From the NCBI GenBank assembly GCA_964451325.1, contig CAYVHO010000015.1, positions 1 to 64,000 on the forward strand: a DNA stretch of 64,000 bases, written 5' to 3'. How positions within the stretch are numbered: position 1 is the first letter of the stretch; every line of letters begins with the position of its first letter. The position numbers were made by a program, and so were the translations under genes. The stretch comes from JAADHI01 sp964451325. Its GTDB lineage: Bacteria > Nitrospirota > Nitrospiria > SBBL01 > JAADHI01. Below the pieces are notes generated by a model. That model was not told where the DNA came from and ran no database searches. It was given only the letters and a program-made list of their open reading frames with translations. Below, piece after piece: positions 49,718-58,271 of the stretch.

Positions 49718-51574
49718 ATGAGCCCGGAAACCAGCACGAAAGAGACATTTGAATATAAAGCGGAAATGAATCAGCTTTTGAATTTAATCGTTCATTCGCT
49801 CTATACCCACCCTGAGATCTTTTTACGCGAGCTCATTTCAAATGCCTCCGATGCCTCAAACAAGGTACGTCACTTGGAAATCACCGATGAATCCATCTTA
49901 GATCGCCACAAAGAATTAACGATCAAAATCGAAGTGGATGAAAAAGCAGAAACCTTTTCAATTGAAGACGCAGGCATCGGCATGTCCCGCGATGACTTGA
50001 TTGAAAATATCGGCACCATTGCCTCTTCCGGTACCTTAAAGTTTTTAGAAAAAATGAAAACAGATAAAGATAAAGTCGGTGATCTCATCGGCCAATTTGG
50101 TGTGGGTTTTTATGCGTCTTACATGGTGACCGATGAAATCACCATTGAAACACGTCATGCCGATAAAGATTCCGTGGGGCTGCGATGGACTTCCTCCGGC
50201 CAGGGCGGTTACAGCATCGAAGAAATTGATCGGAAAGAACGTGGCACAAAAATCTCTTTTAAGTTAAAAGATGAATTTAAGGATTTTTCAAAAGAATACA
50301 AAATTAAAGAAACCATCAAGAAATATTCTAATTTCGCAGTCTTCCCCATTTTTGTCGGCAAAGAGAAAGTCAACACCATTGAGGCCCTTTGGACCAAAAA
50401 GAAAAAGGATCTAAAGGACGAAGAGCTCAACGAATTTTACAAATTTGTCGCAAATGACTGGGAAGATCCCCTGGCGCACTTGCAGCTTTCCCTTGAAGGC
50501 GTGGGTTCGACCTTTAAAGCCCTGCTCTTTATTCCGCAAAAAGATTCTTTTGATTTAATGCGCACACAGGAGCATAAAACCGTACAGCTTTACGCGAACA
50601 AAATAATGATTGTAGAAGACTGCAAAGAACTCTTGCCGGAATATCTTCATTTTATCCGTGGTGTGGTCGATACCGCCGATTTGCCGCTCAATGTCTCGCG
50701 GGAAATGGTGCAGGCCTCGCCCGTCATGCAAAAGATCAAAACCACGATCACCACAAAAGTCTTACAGTGGCTTGATAAAATGGCGAAAAAAGACACGGAA
50801 AAATACGACAAATTTTACAAGACTTTTGGCAAGCTTTTTAAATACGGCATCAACAGCGATTTTACCAATAAAGACAAGGTGATCGACCTGCTTCGTTTTG
50901 AAACCTCGACGCAGGATGAAAAGACATCTTCGTCCTTCAAAGACTACGTGGGTCGTATGAAAGAAGACCAGAAAGAGATTTATTACATCACAGGTGAAAG
51001 CCGCGCTCAGGTTGAAAACAACCCCAATATGGAATATTTCAAAAAACACGAAACAGAGGTCTTGTTTTTAATTGACCCGGTGGATGCGTTTATTATCCCC
51101 TCCATTCCAGAATATGACGGGAAAAAAATCAAAGCCATCGACAAAGGCGATATTGATTTAAAAGAAGACGAAAAATCGAAAGATACTGAAAAAAATACCC
51201 TTTCAGGGGCCTTGATTGATCTTTTTAAAGAAACGCTCAAAGAGCAGGCGCAGGATGTGAAGATTTCTAAACGTCTCGTCGATTCTGCGGTCACTCTGGT
51301 GGCAACGGCGGACGGTGCGGACAAACACACCGAACAGCTTATGAAAATGATGGGACAGGACGTGCCCAAATCCAAACGCATCCTGGAAGTCAACGCCGAA
51401 CATCCCGTCATCCGGAATCTCTCAAAACGCTACATCGCAAACGACAAAGACCCCATGCTGGAAAAGTGCATCGTACAGCTTTTTCAAAGTGCGCAGTTGA
51501 TTGACGACGAACTCACCTCCAAAAGTGAATACGTCAAACGCATGATGGAAATCATGGAAGAGGCCACGCAGTAG
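49718..51574 (+). CDS. htpG: molecular chaperone HtpG (Hsp90)
   Basis: AAGGAG before the ATG. The 618-residue protein has the GHKL ATPase domain: LFLRELISNASDASNKVR, DAGIGMSRDDLIENIG, IASSGTLKFLEK and IGQFGVGFYASYMV. The middle domain carries PLNVSREMVQASPVMQKIK, with the catalytic Arg, and a dimerisation C-domain follows. No eukaryotic MEEVD tail. It protects proteins in stress. No clear sigma32 or CIRCE site is seen upstream. A strong terminator follows. Confidence 0.96.
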   Translation: MSPETSTKETFEYKAEMNQLLNLIVHSLYTHPEIFLRELISNASDASNKVRHLEITDESILDRHKELTIKIEVDEKAETFSIEDAGIGMSRDDLIENIGTIASSGTLKFLEKMKTDKDKVGDLIGQFGVGFYASYMVTDEITIETRHADKDSVGLRWTSSGQGGYSIEEIDRKERGTKISFKLKDEFKDFSKEYKIKETIKKYSNFAVFPIFVGKEKVNTIEALWTKKKKDLKDEELNEFYKFVANDWEDPLAHLQLSLEGVGSTFKALLFIPQKDSFDLMRTQEHKTVQLYANKIMIVEDCKELLPEYLHFIRGVVDTADLPLNVSREMVQASPVMQKIKTTITTKVLQWLDKMAKKDTEKYDKFYKTFGKLFKYGINSDFTNKDKVIDLLRFETSTQDEKTSSSFKDYVGRMKEDQKEIYYITGESRAQVENNPNMEYFKKHETEVLFLIDPVDAFIIPSIPEYDGKKIKAIDKGDIDLKEDEKSKDTEKNTLSGALIDLFKETLKEQAQDVKISKRLVDSAVTLVATADGADKHTEQLMKMMGQDVPKSKRILEVNAEHPVIRNLSKRYIANDKDPMLEKCIVQLFQSAQLIDDELTSKSEYVKRMMEIMEEATQ

Positions 51575-51596
51575 GGGAGAACCTTTTCTTTTTTTG

Positions 51597-51650
51597 AGGG
51601 CTTTCCAGGGGGCTGCGGTAAAACGTGGTTCTTTTGGAAAGCCCTTTTTT
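51597..51650 (+). terminator. rho-independent terminator after htpG
   Basis: AGGGCTTTCCA (51597-51607) pairs with TGGAAAGCCCT (51635-51645) and runs into a T-tract to 51650. The 27-base loop is long but the 11-bp stem is perfect. Confidence 0.85.
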
Positions 51651-51709
51651 GCTTGCTCTTTTCTTTTATCTCGTCTAATTTAACATTAAATATTAAATTA
51701 GGTTGTTTT

Positions 51710-52960
51710 GTGTATATAAAGCGCACATTGGAAGGTTTTCTGAATAAGGCCTCGGCACAATTTCCTGTCGTGCTTGTTGTTGGGCCACGGCAGGTCGGCA
51801 AGACAACGATCTTGAAACATTTAGGTGAAGGAAGCCGTTCTTATGTCACTTTGGACGATCCGACACTCGCGGCCTTAGCAAGAGAAGAACCAGTATTGTT
51901 TTTACAGCGTTTTAATGCTCCAGTCCTGATTGATGAAATTCAGTATGCCCCGCAGCTTTTACCGCATATTAAAATACAGGTGGACAAATCGCACAGCCCC
52001 GGAATGTTCTGGCTGACGGGTTCTCAGCAGTTCCAGTTAATGCAGGGGGTGTCGGAATCACTGGCCGGACGTGTTGGGATTGTTAATTTACTGGGACTTT
52101 CCTTAAAAGAGCTGCAAGGACGTTCTGAGCTTGCGTTACCATTTTTACCCACGAGTAAACACTTGCAGATGAGGCTAAAGTCTTCACGGAGCTTTACGCT
52201 TCGAGAAGTGTATCGCACCATCTGGCGGGGTTCCTACCCTGCGATGTGGAGATTAGGTGAAGGTCCGGGGCAAGTCCTCGAATCTGGCATGGATCGTGAC
52301 CTATTTTATAGTTCTTATCTTCAAACCTATTTGCAACGTGACGTGCGGGATTTGGCGAATGTCGGGGATGAAAGTGCATTTTTGAAATTCATTCGTGCTG
52401 CTGCTGCTCGAACGGGGCAATTGCTTAATCTATCTGATATGGCACGTGACGCAGCCATTTCCGTGCCAACCGCAAAACGCTGGCTTTCTATTCTGGAAGC
52501 TTCCGGTGTTGTTTATTTGCTGGAACCCTATCACCGCAACACGATAAAACGACTCATAAAAGCGCCGAAGTTGTATTTTCTGGATACCGGGCTTTGTGCT
52601 TATCTGACGGAATGGTCTAGCCCGGAAACGCTGGAGGCAGGTGCAATGTCGGGTGCAATTCTGGAAACCTTCATCTTTACGGAAATCTTAAAAAGCTATT
52701 GGCACAATGGAAAACGTGCGCCGCTCTACTATTATCGTGATAAGGACAAAAAGGAAATTGATTTATTAATTGTGCAGGACGACATGATTTACCCGCTGGA
52801 GTTTAAAAAGACGGCCTCCCCGGATAAAAAAGCGATACGGCATTTCAAGAGACTTTCGTCTCTGCAAGAGCAGATTGAAGAAGGCGGGGTAATCTGCCTT
52901 ACGGAAACCCTGTTACCCATCACGGCAAAGGCCAATGCGATCCCTCTTGGCTTGTTGTGA
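51710..52960 (+). CDS. AAA ATPase with C-terminal DUF4143 domain
   Basis: GTG 51710 (YIKRTLEGFLNKASAQFPVVLV) is taken as the start by family fit; no ribosome site is seen, and the upstream AT-rich dyad (TAATTTAA...TTAAATTA, about 51675-51700) may be its control region. Walker A is GPRQVGKTTIL (about 26-36), Walker B VLIDEIQYAP, sensor WLTGSQQFQL. DUF4143 spans about 200-400 (LARDAAISVPTAKRWLSILE winged helix, IDLLIVQDDMIYPLEFKKTASPDKKA). These solitary ATPases are common and often mobile; their role is unknown. The tail pattern IDLL..D....PLEFK resembles a nuclease-like core. Confidence 0.88.
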   Translation: MYIKRTLEGFLNKASAQFPVVLVVGPRQVGKTTILKHLGEGSRSYVTLDDPTLAALAREEPVLFLQRFNAPVLIDEIQYAPQLLPHIKIQVDKSHSPGMFWLTGSQQFQLMQGVSESLAGRVGIVNLLGLSLKELQGRSELALPFLPTSKHLQMRLKSSRSFTLREVYRTIWRGSYPAMWRLGEGPGQVLESGMDRDLFYSSYLQTYLQRDVRDLANVGDESAFLKFIRAAAARTGQLLNLSDMARDAAISVPTAKRWLSILEASGVVYLLEPYHRNTIKRLIKAPKLYFLDTGLCAYLTEWSSPETLEAGAMSGAILETFIFTEILKSYWHNGKRAPLYYYRDKDKKEIDLLIVQDDMIYPLEFKKTASPDKKAIRHFKRLSSLQEQIEEGGVICLTETLLPITAKANAIPLGLL

Positions 52961-53019
52961 GCTGAAGGGCATATCATCCATTTCATGTGTACAGATGTGG
53001 CGAAAATCGGAATTGATTG

Positions 53020-53589
53020 ATGGCATTAAAACCGACCATTTATAAAATAGGCATCAACTTATCTGATGTTGACCGTGCATTTTACGACACCTTCAATTTG
53101 ACGATTGCGCAGCACCCTTCTGAAACGCCAGAGCGCATGATGGTGCGTGTCTTGGCTTTTTGTCTGAATGCAAAAGAACATCCCGTTTTTACAAACGGAC
53201 TTTGTGCGGTGGAAGAACCCGATCTTTGGGCACGGACTTTGGATGGGCAGGTCTCACTGTGGCTTGATGTGGGGGAGCCTGCTTTTGAACGAATCAAAAA
53301 GGCAACACGGCTTTCTGCCAGTGTTAAGGTCTATAGTTTTAATTCAAAATCAGATCGTTGGTGGACGCAGAGCCGAGAAAAATTTAATGCTCTGAAAGCC
53401 GCTATTATTCAGTTTCAATGGCAGAGCATCCAAAAATTGGCGACCCTGGTTACGCGGCGGATGGATCTTTCCATCACCATTACAGGCGACGTGGCCTATG
53501 TTTCGTCTGAATCGGGGGTCTGTGAGGTGTCCTGGGTGGTATTGCAAGGTTCATCATTGAATAATGGAGTCAAGCGGGCACAAATCTGA
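53020..53589 (+). CDS. yaeQ: YaeQ-family protein
   Basis: ATG 53020 (upstream in-frame TTG ignored). At 189 residues it is the usual length and shows MALKPTIYKIGINLSDVDRAFYDTFNLTIAQHPSETPERMMVRVLA, EEPDLWARTLDGQVSLWLDVGEP and LATLVTRRMDLSITITGDVAYVS. YaeQ has a PD-(D/E)XK nuclease-like fold; once thought a transcription antiterminator, its function is unsettled. Confidence 0.92.
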   Translation: MALKPTIYKIGINLSDVDRAFYDTFNLTIAQHPSETPERMMVRVLAFCLNAKEHPVFTNGLCAVEEPDLWARTLDGQVSLWLDVGEPAFERIKKATRLSASVKVYSFNSKSDRWWTQSREKFNALKAAIIQFQWQSIQKLATLVTRRMDLSITITGDVAYVSSESGVCEVSWVVLQGSSLNNGVKRAQI

Positions 53590-53629
53590 AAGTGTGGTGA
53601 CACTTCCACGGGAAACAAGGTAAAATAAA

Positions 53630-53658
53630 TTGCATAGTCGTTCATGGGGTAGTATAGT
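53630..53658 (+). promoter_or_regulatory. putative fusA promoter
   Basis: TTGCAT (53630-53635), 17-base spacer, TATAGT (53653-53658), 42 bases before the ATG; AAGGA precedes the start. Confidence 0.5.
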
Positions 53659-53700
53659 CCCTCACTATTTTGTATTCATTATCAATTAAGGAAAAAGTCC

Positions 53701-55797
53701 ATGGCAAACATCAATCAAGTGAGAAATATCGGCATTTCAGCCCACATTGATTCCGGCAAAACCACCTTGACGGAACGGGCATTATATTACACAGGAAAAA
53801 TCCACAAAATCGAAGAAGTCCGCGGAAAATCAGGCGTGGGTGCGACGATGGATTCAATGGATCTGGAACGAGAAAAAGGGATCACGATCCAATCGGCTGC
53901 GACCTATTGCGAATGGAAAGACTACGTCATTAACATCATCGATACCCCCGGTCACGTCGATTTCACCATTGAAGTGGAACGGGCGCTTCGTGTGCTGGAC
54001 GCTGCCATCCTCGTGCTCTGTGGCGTCTCCGGTGTTCAGAGTCAATCCATCACCGTCGACCGCCAGATGCGCCGTTACAAGGTGCCACGGATTGCCTTCA
54101 TTAACAAATTAGACCGAACCGGAGCCGATCCCTTCCGGGTCATCACGCAGCTTCGCGAAAAATTGGGCCACAACGCACACGCCATCAGCATGCCAATTGG
54201 CGCGGAAATGGATCTCCAGGGCACCATCGATCTCACCAACATGAGGGCCTACTACTTTGACGGTGACAACGGGGAAAATATCCGAGAGGAAGAGATTCCG
54301 GCCGAATTGAAGGAGCGGGCCGAAAGCCTTCGTCATGATCTGCTCGAAGCGATCAGCGACTTTGATGACGACATCGCCGAAAAATTCCTAGAGGACGAAC
54401 CTGTTTCAACGGACGAGCTTCGCCAGGGAATCCGCAAGGCAACAATCTCCCTTCAATTCATCCCCGTGATGATGGGCTCCGCATTTAAGAACAAAGGCGT
54501 TCAATTGCTTCTCGACGGTGTTGGGCACTATCTGCCCAATCCAACCGAGGTCACCAATGAGGCGCACGATCAGGGCAACGACGAAGCTAAAGTGGTTCTC
54601 GAAAGCACATCCAAGAAACCGCTCGTCATGCTTGCCTTCAAATTAGAAGACGGCCGCTACGGTCAATTGACCTATATGCGGATTTATCAGGGTAAAGTCG
54701 GCAGAGGAGACACCATTCACAATGCCGCAACGGGCAAGAAGGTGCGTGTCTCTCGCTTGGTTCGCATGCACTCCGACGAGATGCACGATATCGACTTTGC
54801 TGAGGCGGGAGACATTGCGGCGATCTTTGGTGTGGATTGCGCTTCTGGAGACACCTTCACCGATGGCGCACTCGACTACACCATGACCTCCATGTTTGTC
54901 CCTGACGCAGTTATTTCCTTGGCGGTCTGGCCAAAAAAGAAGGCCAGCGCCGGAAATTTTTCCAAAGCACTCAACCGCTTTATGAGAGAAGATCCCACTT
55001 TTCGGATTCACCGCGACGACGAGAGTAACCAGACCATCATTTCCGGTATGGGCGAGCTTCACCTTCATATTTACATGGAACGCATTAAACGAGAATACGA
55101 CTGTGAGATCGAGTCGGGTGAGCCGCAAGTGGCCTACCGGGAAACGATCTCTCGGAAGGCCGAGTTTAGCTATACCCATAAAAAGCAGACCGGTGGTTCC
55201 GGTCAATACGCCAAAATCGGGGGATACATGGAGCCGCTGCCATCCGACGCCATTGAGCCCTTTGAGTTTGTCGAAGACATCAAGGGCGGTGCCATTCCAC
55301 GCGAATATATCCCTGCCTGTGAGAAGGGATTTCGTGAACAAATTAAGAGCGGTTCGCTCATCGGCTTCCCTGTGGTGGGTGTTCGCGTCGTGCTGAATGA
55401 CGGCGCCTTCCATGCGGTAGATTCTTCCGAAATGGCCTTCAAAACCTGCTCGATCGCCGCTTTTAAGGAGTTCTATCCGCAGGGCAAACCAATCATCCTG
55501 GAGCCGATCATGAAATTGGGCTGTGAAGCGCCCGTTGAGTTCCAAGGGGGTGTAATCGGACTGCTCAATCAGAGAAGGGGCGTTATCCTCGGAACGCAAA
55601 ACAACGGTGCCTTTGTGCAAATCGAAGCCGAGATTCCGCTTTCCACAATGTTCGGATTTTCCACTGATTTGCGAAGTGGCACACAGGGAAAAGGGGAATT
55701 TTCGATGGAATTTCTAAAATATTCCCCCGTTCCAAAACAAATCTCCGCAGACTTGATCAAGGCCTACCAAGAAGAAAAAGCCGCAGAGAAAAAATAA
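53701..55797 (+). CDS. fusA: elongation factor G, spd/mitochondrial-like EFG1 type
   Basis: A 698-residue five-domain translocase GTPase. G1 AHIDSGKTTLTERALYYTG (about 14-32) has Ser where canonical bacterial EF-G has Ala-Gly (AHIDAGKTTT), the form seen in the spdEFG1/mitochondrial EFG1 branch. G3 is IDTPGHVDFT, G4 INKLDRTGAD. Domains IV and V follow (YRETISRKAEFSYTHKKQTGGSGQYAKI, RSGTQGKGEFSMEFLKYSPVP). It stands alone, not in a str operon (no rpsL, rpsG or tuf here), with its own promoter and terminator. Codon choice looks slightly more GC-rich than the flanking genes, as expected for high expression or transfer. Confidence 0.95.
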   Translation: MANINQVRNIGISAHIDSGKTTLTERALYYTGKIHKIEEVRGKSGVGATMDSMDLEREKGITIQSAATYCEWKDYVINIIDTPGHVDFTIEVERALRVLDAAILVLCGVSGVQSQSITVDRQMRRYKVPRIAFINKLDRTGADPFRVITQLREKLGHNAHAISMPIGAEMDLQGTIDLTNMRAYYFDGDNGENIREEEIPAELKERAESLRHDLLEAISDFDDDIAEKFLEDEPVSTDELRQGIRKATISLQFIPVMMGSAFKNKGVQLLLDGVGHYLPNPTEVTNEAHDQGNDEAKVVLESTSKKPLVMLAFKLEDGRYGQLTYMRIYQGKVGRGDTIHNAATGKKVRVSRLVRMHSDEMHDIDFAEAGDIAAIFGVDCASGDTFTDGALDYTMTSMFVPDAVISLAVWPKKKASAGNFSKALNRFMREDPTFRIHRDDESNQTIISGMGELHLHIYMERIKREYDCEIESGEPQVAYRETISRKAEFSYTHKKQTGGSGQYAKIGGYMEPLPSDAIEPFEFVEDIKGGAIPREYIPACEKGFREQIKSGSLIGFPVVGVRVVLNDGAFHAVDSSEMAFKTCSIAAFKEFYPQGKPIILEPIMKLGCEAPVEFQGGVIGLLNQRRGVILGTQNNGAFVQIEAEIPLSTMFGFSTDLRSGTQGKGEFSMEFLKYSPVPKQISADLIKAYQEEKAAEKK

Positions 55798-55814
55798 AAC
55801 TTCGGCATGAATGT

Positions 55815-55855
55815 AATCCCCCTGCTTGGCTTTGTGCGGCAGGGGGATTTTTTTT
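55815..55855 (+). terminator. rho-independent terminator after fusA
   Basis: AATCCCCCTG (55815-55824) pairs with CAGGGGGATT (55840-55849), followed by a T-run to 55855. Confidence 0.95.
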
Positions 55856-55856
55856 G

Positions 55857-55979
55857 TCAAATCCCCCCTATTTTTTTAAGAAACCCTTCAAAATCGTACT
55901 TTGGAAGCACCTGACCCTTGGCGCGGATCTTGGAAGATCGCGTTTTATCTTGGGAGTCCACAAAGATTGGTGAGATTGT
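55857..55979 (-). pseudogene. possible decayed coding fragment
   Basis: The only coding-like stretch in the gap 55856-56089: the minus strand reads DSQDKTRSSKIRAKGQVLPK, then YDFEGFLKKIGGI and TGA. A GTG at 55961 could start it, but there is no ribosome site. Unrecognised; may be chance. Confidence 0.2.
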
Positions 55980-56089
55980 TCAGACGCTTAATGGGTCTCT
56001 CCATTTCGGAATAGTTCTTGATTTAAAACTTGAGTTGATTTCATTGCTTCTCTATAATTATTGATAATTGTAAATAGACGCTTTACACT

Positions 56090-56368
56090 ATGATTAAGAG
56101 TTTCAAGCACAAAGGGCTAAAGCGGCTCTACTTTAGGGGTGACAAAGGTCAAGTACACCTCGACTTTCTAAAGCGAATTGAAGACATCTTTGCGCGTTTG
56201 GATGTTGCAGAGGAAGTCGAGGCAATGGATTTGCCGGGTTATGGGCTTCACCGCTTAAGAGGAGGTTTGAAGTCGTTTTGGAGTGTTACGGTCTCAAGAA
56301 ACTGGCGTATTATTTTTCAATTTGAAGATGGTAATGCCAGTAATCTTGATTTAATAGATTATCATTAG
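56090..56368 (+). CDS. higB: HigB/RelE-type toxin
   Basis: The 92 residues MIKSFKHKGLKRLYFRGDKG, DFLKRIEDIFARLDVAEEVEAMDLPGYGLHRLRGGLKSFWSVTVSRNWRIIFQFEDGNASNLDLIDYH are the HigB family hallmark (G..LH.L.G...G.WSV.V..NWRI.F). HigB cleaves mRNA on the ribosome. The toxin gene precedes the antitoxin, the order typical of higBA. Confidence 0.93.
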   Translation: MIKSFKHKGLKRLYFRGDKGQVHLDFLKRIEDIFARLDVAEEVEAMDLPGYGLHRLRGGLKSFWSVTVSRNWRIIFQFEDGNASNLDLIDYH

Positions 56369-56380
56369 GAGGACAGGAGA

Positions 56381-56677
56381 ATGCCGATGAAAGACCCACC
56401 ACATCCCGGAAGATCAATAAAAGATGCTTGTCTCGATCCGCTTGGATTGACCATTACAAAGGGTGCTGAAATCCTTGGAGTGACGCGTGTTGCTTTGTCT
56501 AATGTGATTAACGCGAAATCTGGGATCTCTCCAGAAATGGCGATCCGATTGTCAAAAGCGTTTGGCAGCACACCAAAAACATGGCTTAAAATGCAGTGGG
56601 CCTATGACTTGGCCGAAGCAGAAAAAAACGCTGACAAAATTGACGTGTCTTACTATGAAAGAACCGTTTCTGCTTAA
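56381..56677 (+). CDS. higA: HigA antitoxin (HTH Xre family)
   Basis: AGGAGGACAGGAG before the ATG. The 98 residues PPHPGRSIKDACLDPLGLTITKGAEILGVTRVALSNVINAKSGISPEMAIRLSKAFGSTPKTWLKMQ contain a classic helix-turn-helix (about 28-50). The YDLAEAEK end is typical of VapI/HigA proteins. Twelve bases from higB. Confidence 0.94.
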   Translation: MPMKDPPHPGRSIKDACLDPLGLTITKGAEILGVTRVALSNVINAKSGISPEMAIRLSKAFGSTPKTWLKMQWAYDLAEAEKNADKIDVSYYERTVSA

Positions 56678-56754
56678 CTCCGTTTCGTAAAGAATTAAAG
56701 GGGAGAAGATGGGGTTAGTGATATTGATGTGAGCTCTTTTATCAGCTCGGCAGT

Positions 56755-56982
56755 TTAGACTTTTTTCAAAAAGTGATCAGGCGAAATTTTGGCTTGTTTT
56801 AGAATGGCGTGAAGTGTTCCCTCAGGCATGTCACCGGGGTGATTGGGAATTGTTGTATAACAATTTGTTTGAGGATTGTGCCAGATTTCATGGGAACCTG
56901 CGGCCTGTCGGTCGAAGGAAAAACCGAGACGTTTCAAGGTTTTAACGATCTTCCTGTACCGGAAGCCCGCTAGTTTTCCCAC
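56755..56982 (-). CDS. hicA: HicA-type toxin
   Basis: GTG start right after the hicB stop. The 75 residues GFRYRKIVKTLKRLGFSFDRQAAGSHEIWHNPQTNCYTTIPNHPGDMPEGTLHAILKQAKIS fit HicA, with the GSHEIW catalytic strand and the NHPGDMPEGTL turn. The order here is hicB then hicA. It is convergent with higA. Confidence 0.9.
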   Translation of the reverse strand: MGKLAGFRYRKIVKTLKRLGFSFDRQAAGSHEIWHNPQTNCYTTIPNHPGDMPEGTLHAILKQAKISPDHFLKKV

Positions 56983-57213
56983 TTACCCCCCAACGACAAG
57001 CGGGTAATCAAACGATTCTCCTGGGTCTTTTAGATGTGGAGCGCCTTTGCGTTCACCTTGTGCCTCAAAGAGTTTCTTTGCAACATCCCGTGCAATCTCC
57101 AATGTTTCGGTAATTGTACGTCCCTGGGCCACAAGTCCCGGAATTTCATCTGATGTTGCCAGGTAAACACCCTCTGGCAATTTTTCGATATGAAGATTGA
57201 CAATCTGTTCCAT
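56983..57213 (-). CDS. hicB: HicB-like antitoxin (DUF1902-like)
   Basis: The 76 residues NLHIEKLPEGVYLATSDEIPGLVAQGRTITETLEIARDVAKKLFE are the shortened HicB fold found with this HicA type. The tail PHLKDPGESFDYPLVVGG is probably the toxin-binding arm. No DNA-binding domain is visible. Confidence 0.85.
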   Translation of the reverse strand: MEQIVNLHIEKLPEGVYLATSDEIPGLVAQGRTITETLEIARDVAKKLFEAQGERKGAPHLKDPGESFDYPLVVGG

Positions 57214-57580
57214 AGTTTTTTACGCGCGACTTTCTTAAAAATGCTGATTAATCGGGGTAAATGGATGTCTTGAATATGAGGCAAAATATAGCATAAATTA
57301 GGTATCGAATCCAGATTCGAACATTTTTTAAGGGAGAATGAAATCTGCTATTATGTTTGTTCTTGGGTGGGCTTTGGAAGCCTCTTGTCCTTCGGAGCAA
57401 AGGCGAATGATATTCAGCTTGTCTTATTACAGAGGTTTTTTCGTGAGATAGAATGAGTTGTTTTGTTTCACTCAGTTAAAACTATCTTGTAAGCATAGAA
57501 AACCTGATGACTCTGCGAAATTCTTTGAACGCAGACTTTAGTTATCTCTTATTTGTATAAAACTAGGTTAGACCTATAAA
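57214..57580. other. 367-base gap without a recognisable gene
   Basis: AT-rich. It holds a small dyad TCGAATCCAGATTCGA (57306-57321) and should contain the hicBA promoter on the minus strand and a promoter for 57581 on the plus strand, but no convincing boxes were found. Confidence 0.4.
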
Positions 57581-58132
57581 ATGAATTTATCCGAAATATT
57601 TGAGATTGCCTTGGCTATCTTGGCCTCTCTTGGAGGGGGAGCCGTTCTCATATTGGCATTTTCCAGTTGGTTTGGAAAAATATGGGCAGATCGTATTCTT
57701 GCAACTCAAAAACACGAACTAGGCGCTGCGTTAGAAAAAACAAAACGGGAGCTTGATGTTGTTAAGGAGACCACCCTCAGATTTCAAAATGATAAAATAC
57801 TCACGTATCGATCCGTTATAGATATTATTTCAAGGCTTCTTGCTTCCCTCGATGCATACGATTTGGGAGCACTGGGGCAGAAAGAATTTGAGACTCGTTT
57901 CCATGAATTTAATGAACAAAGAATGAGAGTTTATGGATATCTCGCAATGATTGCCCCACAAAAAGTGATGACTGCGCGCGATAAACTTATGGGTCAATTA
58001 CTCCCTATAAGCATGGGAAAGAAGCCATACGAATGGGAATTGCTCCGGCCGTTAATAATCAACTTACTGAATGAAATCCGTATTGATATCGGAATTGACA
58101 AAAATCCTATCGAATACACTGGAGAAGGGTGA
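57581..58132 (+). CDS. membrane-anchored coiled-coil protein of unknown function
   Basis: One membrane segment (residues about 10-30, LAILASLGGGAVLILAFSSWF) is followed by a coiled coil (about 38-70, ATQKHELGAALEKTKRELDVVKETTLRF). A helical domain then continues to the end (RSVIDIISRLLASLDAYDLG, RMRVYGYLAMIAPQKVMTARDKLMGQLLP). The layout resembles small membrane proteins found in accessory or defence regions, but no family is identified. Its base composition is more AT-rich than tex next to it. Confidence 0.6.
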   Translation: MNLSEIFEIALAILASLGGGAVLILAFSSWFGKIWADRILATQKHELGAALEKTKRELDVVKETTLRFQNDKILTYRSVIDIISRLLASLDAYDLGALGQKEFETRFHEFNEQRMRVYGYLAMIAPQKVMTARDKLMGQLLPISMGKKPYEWELLRPLIINLLNEIRIDIGIDKNPIEYTGEG

Positions 58133-58271
58133 ATATATCATCACGGTCTGATAGTGAGTTGTTGAGACTGTTTTGATTTGATAGATAAATGCTTTTCTCT
58201 CCCCTAACGACCCACCTCCCATTTTTCTGCTAAACTGCTCCAAAACTAAAACCCCAGAAAGGCCAACCTAC

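Noticed and set aside
54643..55620. 325-codon open frame antisense to fusA
   Set aside because: Lies wholly inside fusA on the other strand; caused by fusA codon bias.
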